From Candidatus Thorarchaeota archaeon (GTDB lineage: Archaea; Asgardarchaeota; Thorarchaeia; Thorarchaeales; Thorarchaeaceae): DNA of 17,551 nt. The notes beneath the pieces are model-generated. The model was not told the origin of the DNA and made no database searches. It was given only the letters and a program-made list of their open reading frames with translations. Position numbers and translations under genes: made by a program. Location of the stretch: positions 1-17,551 of the forward strand of contig JAGLUV010000040.1 in assembly GCA_023134215.1 (NCBI GenBank), given 5' to 3'. Shown here in pieces: positions 14,852 to 17,551 of the stretch (position 1 is its first letter; every line of letters starts with the position of its first letter).

Positions 14852-15133
14852 CTATACTTTTTCTATTTCTACCTTCTTCAGTCGCATGCCTTTTGATATG
14901 AGTGTATAATCGCATTCAACGCATCGAAGCCTAAGTGTGGTCTTCTTTGTTGTCTTAGCGAAGCGTTTCTGAATGGGTTTTGGAAACGAACCATAGCCTT
15001 TGGTCTTCCTGGTCATCCTACGTTTCCCCTGTGCCCTCGATCTGTCCTTACCTTTCTTGTAGGCAGAAACGGCATGTTCAGTGTGCTGTCGGCAGCGGGG
15101 ACAGTACTTGTTCATGACACTTTTCACTTTCAT
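14852..15133 (-). CDS. rpl44e: Ribosomal protein L44e (eL42)
   Basis: A 93-residue zinc-binding protein of the large subunit near the E site. YCPRCRQHTEHAV (10-22) and LRCVECDYTL (69-78) supply the zinc cysteines C11, C14, C71 and C74, separated by a very basic stretch that ends in the conserved GGFPKP-like turn (here GYGSFPKPIQK). The start at ATG 15133 has GGTGATT five bases upstream. It is the first gene of the L44e-S27e-aIF2alpha-Nop10 operon and has a strong TATA box (15177-15184). Confidence 0.95.
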   Translation of the reverse strand: MKVKSVMNKYCPRCRQHTEHAVSAYKKGKDRSRAQGKRRMTRKTKGYGSFPKPIQKRFAKTTKKTTLRLRCVECDYTLISKGMRLKKVEIEKV

Positions 15134-15176
15134 TTGAGAATCACCAGACTCAGGCCGTGGGACCCGGCTTTAGGTC

Positions 15177-15184
15177 GTTTATAA
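15177..15184 (-). promoter_or_regulatory. TATA box of the L44e operon
   Basis: TTATAAAC on the minus strand, a very good archaeal TATA match, lies about 45-50 bp before the L44e ATG. It predicts a transcript start near 15155 and a leader of about 20 nt containing the ribosome binding site. Confidence 0.65.
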
Positions 15185-15225
15185 CCATTGGGGCGTGAGC
15201 TAACGTGTTTGATGGAATGGGTTCA

Positions 15226-15423
15226 TCAGAACCAGCCGAGCTGCGTTCCCACGTGCGCTATGACTACGGAAACCACAAGCATAGATGCAAAGATCACGAC
15301 CAAGGTAGGCCCAACCTTAATACCAGGAGTTTCGTCTTCGAAGAAGCGTATTAGGCCAGCTCCGCCAGAGGGCATCGGCCCTTCACCTTTCTTCTTCCTG
15401 CGTTTCTTTTGGGTCTTAGGCAT
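15226..15423 (-). CDS. secG: Preprotein translocase subunit Sec61beta
   Basis: A 65-residue tail-anchored subunit of the SecYEbeta protein-conducting channel. It has a basic start (MPKTQKKRRKKKGEG), then the family signature GGAGLIRFFEDETPGIKVGP (20-39) and one membrane helix (about 38-58). The start is set at ATG 15423. The frame is open 14 codons further up, but that stretch is not like the family, and the TATA box at 15466 would lie at its edge. The gene is read separately from the L44e operon, which has its own promoter. With STT3 and the OSTC-like protein it completes a set linked to export and glycosylation. Confidence 0.92.
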   Translation of the reverse strand: MPKTQKKRRKKKGEGPMPSGGAGLIRFFEDETPGIKVGPTLVVIFASMLVVSVVIAHVGTQLGWF

Positions 15424-15465
15424 ACCTTTGTGTCTCCTGGACCGATGACCTGAGCCTGATATCAA

Positions 15466-15473
15466 CTTTTAAT
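15466..15473 (-). promoter_or_regulatory. TATA box of Sec61beta
   Basis: ATTAAAAG on the minus strand lies 43-50 bp upstream of the ATG at 15423, predicting a transcript start near 15445. It is in the 80-bp gap after the MazG-like gene. Confidence 0.5.
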
Positions 15474-15503
15474 CCTTTTGACAGGTCAAGAGTTAAGGCT
15501 CAG

Positions 15504-15800
15504 TCAGGGGGCTTCAGTACACTCACAGGGGGTCTTTCCACACTTGGAGCACACCCCGTTGTACTTGTTGTACAGCGCCTCGGAGAGATCGATGTCCAAG
15601 AGGTTCGCAATCGAGCACAGCCATGCAAAGACATCTGCAATCTCATCAGACATTTCATTTCTGCTTTTGTTTCTTAGGATTGCATCGCTCAGCTCGCCCA
15701 GTTCCTCGAAGGTTCTAAGCAATGTTCTCTCTAGTCCTCTTGCCTTATCCCTCTCTAGGTAGATACAACGTATCATGTCCTGTGCTTCTTTCGTGTCCAT
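15504..15800 (-). CDS. MazG-like nucleotide pyrophosphohydrolase with a cysteine tail
   Basis: A 98-residue all-alpha NTP pyrophosphohydrolase of the MazG type, which splits (d)NTPs to monophosphate and pyrophosphate and is thought to clear unusual nucleotides. The metal-binding motifs are EELGE (32-36) and DEIADV (52-57, with E53 and D56). The rest of the fold, WLCSIANLLDIDLSEAL, fits. A C-terminal tail CSKCGKTPCEC (84-94) adds four cysteines that could bind zinc, an addition seen in archaeal members. It lies 39 nt after the glyA stop on the same strand and may be cotranscribed with it. The true substrate is unknown. Confidence 0.85.
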   Translation of the reverse strand: MDTKEAQDMIRCIYLERDKARGLERTLLRTFEELGELSDAILRNKSRNEMSDEIADVFAWLCSIANLLDIDLSEALYNKYNGVCSKCGKTPCECTEAP

Positions 15801-15839
15801 GAGAGCTCACTTCACAAAGCCCACGATTGCAGTGGTCCC

Positions 15840-17162
15840 TTACATGAATCTCAAATGTGCATATGCGGGCGTGTCAGTGTCGAAAGCATAGTGAACCTTT
15901 TGATAGTCCTTTCTAAACTCTTCAACTTCAGCTGCAATCTTGTTCACGTCTTCACCTTTCATGACAACACGGTGCATGAGTTCTGCGATTGCATCCATCT
16001 CGGACTCCTTCATGCCCAGTCTCGTCATCTCGCTCGTTCCCAATCGAATCCCACCGGGTGTCTTGTAATCGCGTCCCATCTTCTTGTCCCAAGGCAGAAG
16101 ATTGCGATTTATCACAATGTTCGCGTTTTCCAGCTCTTCTTCCACCGTTCGACCGTTCTTCATTGGTGAGCCTGATATGTCCGCTAGAACCACATGGGAC
16201 TCGGTGAAGCCCTTGTGTTCCGCAATCACTTTCCATCCTCTCTCGTGGAGCGCCTGTGCCAAAGTTTTAGCATTCTTGAGTATCTGGTCCATGTATGCAT
16301 CTCCAAACTCAGTCATCTCTGCGAGTACTACTGCAAGCCCAGCCACGTTGTGAAGGTGGTGATTGCTAAGCATCCCTGGGAATGATGCTTTCTTAATTGG
16401 TTCAGCGAACTCAGCCTTAGACAAAACAATGCCATGCTGCGGACCAGGCATGGTCTTATGCGTTGAGGCAGTCATAATGTCTGCACCCTCTCTCAACGGG
16501 TCCTGAAATAGTCCTGCTGCAATCAGGCCTGAAACGTGCGCTGAGTCATAGCCAATTTTCATTTCGTACTCGTCAGCAATCTCTCGAAACTCCTTCACTG
16601 GATGTGGGAATGGAAATACACTGCCACCGAAGAGCAAGAACTTGATTTCCTTCCCGTCTGCATGCATTTTCTTGATCAGCTTCATGCTGGCATCTACATC
16701 GATGTTGAATTCATTATCATCAAAGATCCAGTTCCTCACCTTGTGGCCTCTTATTGCTCCTGCAGTTCCCCCCAGGTTCTTCCTAGCATGAGAGATGTGT
16801 CCGCCATGTGCGATTGAAAGAGCCATCATCCTATCTAAGGGTGCCATAACCGCGGTGTACATCACCAGATTAGCGACTACTCCGGACACCGGTCGTACGT
16901 CAGCAAACTCTGCTTTGAACAGCCTCTCAGCGAGTTCTATGCAGATTAGCTCTACTTCATCGATGTACTTGCAGCCTGCATACACCCTCTCTCCTGGCCA
17001 GCCCTCTGCATAGCGGTCTCGAAAGTCACTGACTATTGCAGATCTGACGGCTGGGGATGACACATTCTCTGATGCAATGAGATTGATTGTATTCTGCATC
17101 CATGTGTCATGTTTCTCTATGAGCCCAAATACTTCATCGTAAAGCTTCTTGTGGTCGCTCAA
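15840..17162 (-). CDS. glyA: Serine hydroxymethyltransferase
   Basis: A 440-residue PLP enzyme that interconverts serine and glycine, passing a one-carbon unit to a pterin carrier. The sequence shows INLIASENVSSPAVRSA near the start, DRYAEGWPGERVYAGC, SGVVANLVMYTA, AHGGHISH, YDSAHVSGLIAAGLF, and the PLP site TASTHKTMPGPQHG with K236. The start is TTG 17162: AAGGAGG (17171-17177) lies eight bases before it, and a TATA box at 17211-17218 is correctly placed. The frame remains open to an ATG at 17252, but that would add 30 residues unlike the family and would put both signals inside the gene. Archaeal members may use methanopterin or folate. It fits functionally with gcvT, gcvH and the pterin operon. 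Confidence 0.94.
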   Translation of the reverse strand: MSDHKKLYDEVFGLIEKHDTWMQNTINLIASENVSSPAVRSAIVSDFRDRYAEGWPGERVYAGCKYIDEVELICIELAERLFKAEFADVRPVSGVVANLVMYTAVMAPLDRMMALSIAHGGHISHARKNLGGTAGAIRGHKVRNWIFDDNEFNIDVDASMKLIKKMHADGKEIKFLLFGGSVFPFPHPVKEFREIADEYEMKIGYDSAHVSGLIAAGLFQDPLREGADIMTASTHKTMPGPQHGIVLSKAEFAEPIKKASFPGMLSNHHLHNVAGLAVVLAEMTEFGDAYMDQILKNAKTLAQALHERGWKVIAEHKGFTESHVVLADISGSPMKNGRTVEEELENANIVINRNLLPWDKKMGRDYKTPGGIRLGTSEMTRLGMKESEMDAIAELMHRVVMKGEDVNKIAAEVEEFRKDYQKVHYAFDTDTPAYAHLRFM

Positions 17163-17170
17163 ACATAGAG

Positions 17171-17177
17171 CCTCCTT
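17171..17177 (-). promoter_or_regulatory. Ribosome binding site that decides the TTG start of glyA
   Basis: AAGGAGG on the minus strand is a near-perfect Shine-Dalgarno sequence. Eight bases separate it from the TTG at 17162. An ATG lies between them (17166) but is out of frame. Confidence 0.65.
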
Positions 17178-17210
17178 ATCTTGAAGACGTTGGTCGCTAG
17201 ATTCCGGCTC

Positions 17211-17218
17211 GTTATATG
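17211..17218 (-). promoter_or_regulatory. Probable TATA box of glyA
   Basis: CATATAAC on the minus strand is centred about 52 bp upstream of the TTG start and predicts transcription from about 17190 with a leader of roughly 28 nt. Confidence 0.5.
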
Positions 17219-17255
17219 ACTTACGACAAGACGAAAGCCACCAATACCGCAATCC

Positions 17256-17262
17256 CTATAAA
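17256..17262 (+). promoter_or_regulatory. TATA box of tRNA-Lys
   Basis: CTATAAA is centred about 30 bp before the 5' end of the tRNA, as expected for an archaeal tRNA promoter. Read on the other strand it could also fire towards glyA. Confidence 0.55.
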
Positions 17263-17326
17263 CCAAGAGAAGCGAACGACCGTTCCGTGGGCCAGTGGCT
17301 TAGCCAGGTGGAGCGACAGGCTCTTA

Positions 17327-17356
17327 GCTCCTGCAGATTTCCTGCGGGAATGAGAA
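17327..17356 (+). other. tRNA-Lys intron 1 (anticodon loop, 37/38)
   Basis: 30 nt at the canonical position between bases 37 and 38. The intron holds an 8-bp hairpin (TCCTGCAG, 17329-17336, with CTGCGGGA, 17342-17349, one wobble). Loop bases CTC (17321-17323) pair with GAG (17352-17354), leaving AAA (17355-17357) as the 3' bulge next to the anticodon stem. This is a relaxed bulge-helix-bulge motif. The exact cut sites follow from the canonical position. Confidence 0.75.
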
Positions 17357-17375
17357 ACTTGTTGGTCGAGGGTTC

Positions 17376-17405
17376 GCGTGAACTGAACTCCAGCTCACGG
17401 CCCAA
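17376..17405 (+). other. tRNA-Lys intron 2 (T-loop, 56/57)
   Basis: 30 nt between C56 and A57. A bulge-helix-bulge forms: central helix GGGT (17370-17373) with GCCC (17400-17403), 5' bulge TCG (17374-17376), inner helix CGTGA (17377-17381) with TCACG (17395-17399), and 3' bulge AAA (17404-17406). Cutting each bulge after its second base leaves the T-loop TTCAAAT. The outer helix is weak, so the motif is relaxed on that side. Moving the cuts by one base would break the central helix. Confidence 0.75.
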
Positions 17406-17425
17406 AAATCCCTCCTGGCCCGCCA

Positions 17426-17430
17426 TTTTT
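17426..17430 (+). terminator. T-run terminator after tRNA-Lys
   Basis: Five T directly after the encoded CCA, in an AT-rich stretch, is a typical archaeal oligo-T stop for a tRNA transcript. The remaining 120 bases to the window end hold no gene I can support, although short frames are open at the edge on both strands. Confidence 0.45.
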
Positions 17431-17551
17431 AATTCTACAAACAATCACTGAGCAAAGAAACTGGTTATCATCGAGTAGACGTTATGGTTCCAACTTCCAG
17501 AACACATTTTACAAGCAACTGAAAGAGTGCTCTGGCGGGGTCGACAAGGAA

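Larger units (their letters stand above)
17289..17425 (+). tRNA. tRNA-Lys(CTT) with two introns, CCA encoded
   Basis: The 5' acceptor strand GGGCCAG (17289-17295) pairs fully with CTGGCCC (17415-17421), followed by discriminator G and encoded CCA. The D-stem is GCTT/GAGC (17298-17301, 17311-17314). The anticodon stem is ACAGG/CTTGT (17316-17320, 17358-17362), with anticodon CTT at 17323-17325. The variable loop is TGGTC and the T-stem GAGGG/CCCTC (17368-17372, 17410-17414). The anticodon loop and the T-loop are each 37 nt in the gene, 30 more than normal, so there is one 30-nt intron in each. Removing both gives a standard 77-nt tRNA with T-loop TTCAAAT. The variable loop, T-stem and CCA resemble archaeal tRNA-Lys. 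Confidence 0.9.

Noticed and set aside
15188..15448. 86-codon plus-strand frame over Sec61beta
   Set aside because: The minus-strand frame has the clear Sec61beta signature and promoter; the plus frame is its shadow.
15424..15465. Sec61beta extension upstream of ATG 15423
   Set aside because: The extra 14 residues are not typical, and the predicted transcript start near 15445 lies inside the extension.
17431..17551. Start or end of another gene at the right edge
   Set aside because: More than one frame is open on each strand, but none has a start codon with a ribosome binding site or a recognisable motif in the 120 bases available.
1..17551. CRISPR arrays, insertion sequences, prophage or integrated elements
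   Set aside because: No direct repeats with spacers, transposase motifs, terminal inverted repeats or phage-like genes were seen; the gene content is ordinary chromosomal core.

Overview
The window is a gene-dense stretch of an archaeal chromosome, most likely from an Asgard archaeon and possibly Thorarchaeota-like. The archaeal assignment is firm. The sequence shows CDP-archaeol synthase, a RadB-type ATPase, an MptE-type pterin pyrophosphokinase, the L44e-S27e-aIF2alpha-Nop10 series, Sec61beta, AglB/STT3, archaeal TATA boxes and a tRNA split by bulge-helix-bulge (BHB) introns. The Asgard assignment is inference. It rests mainly on a small three-helix membrane protein (6825-7289) that resembles the OSTC/OST3-OST6 family of the eukaryotic oligosaccharyltransferase, and on a protein (4019-4369) that resembles eukaryotic proteasome assembly chaperones 3/4.

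Layout. 1-1166 (minus): CDP-archaeol synthase CarS, cut by the window edge, translationally coupled to an upstream RadB-like RecA-fold ATPase. 1217-1978 (plus): an unrecognised protein with a RuvC/RNase H-like signature, divergent from RadB. 1975-3903 (minus): an XPD/Rad3-type iron-sulfur helicase. 4019-4369 (plus): the PAC3/4-like protein. 4335-6682 (minus): topoisomerase IA followed by an overlapping small zinc-finger protein. 6825-7289 (plus): the OSTC-like subunit. 7281-8867 (minus): dihydropteroate synthase then MptE-type pyrophosphokinase, a pterin-cofactor operon. 8948-10551 (plus): glycine cleavage T and H proteins, divergent from the pterin operon across a shared TATA-like element. 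10552-10839: the longest non-coding stretch, with three short hairpins and the promoter of the next gene. 10840-13566 (plus): AglB/STT3. 13580-13607: a 28-bp imperfect palindrome between convergent genes. 13630-15133 (minus): Nop10, aIF2alpha, S27e, L44e. 15226-15423 (minus): Sec61beta. 15504-15800 (minus): MazG-like pyrophosphohydrolase. 15840-17162 (minus): serine hydroxymethyltransferase. 17289-17425 (plus): tRNA-Lys(CTT) with two introns of 30 nt each, one in the anticodon loop and one in the T-loop.

How the genes work together. Three themes recur. One-carbon and pterin metabolism: the MptE-type kinase and DHPS make a pterin carrier, and GcvT, GcvH and GlyA use such a carrier for glycine/serine interconversion; the carrier (folate or methanopterin) cannot be read from the sequence. 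Protein export and N-glycosylation: STT3, the OSTC-like subunit and Sec61beta. DNA maintenance: RadB, XPD-like helicase, topoisomerase IA and perhaps the RuvC-like protein. Genes are tightly packed, with three convergent pairs overlapping at their 3' ends. I saw no insertion sequence, CRISPR array or phage gene.
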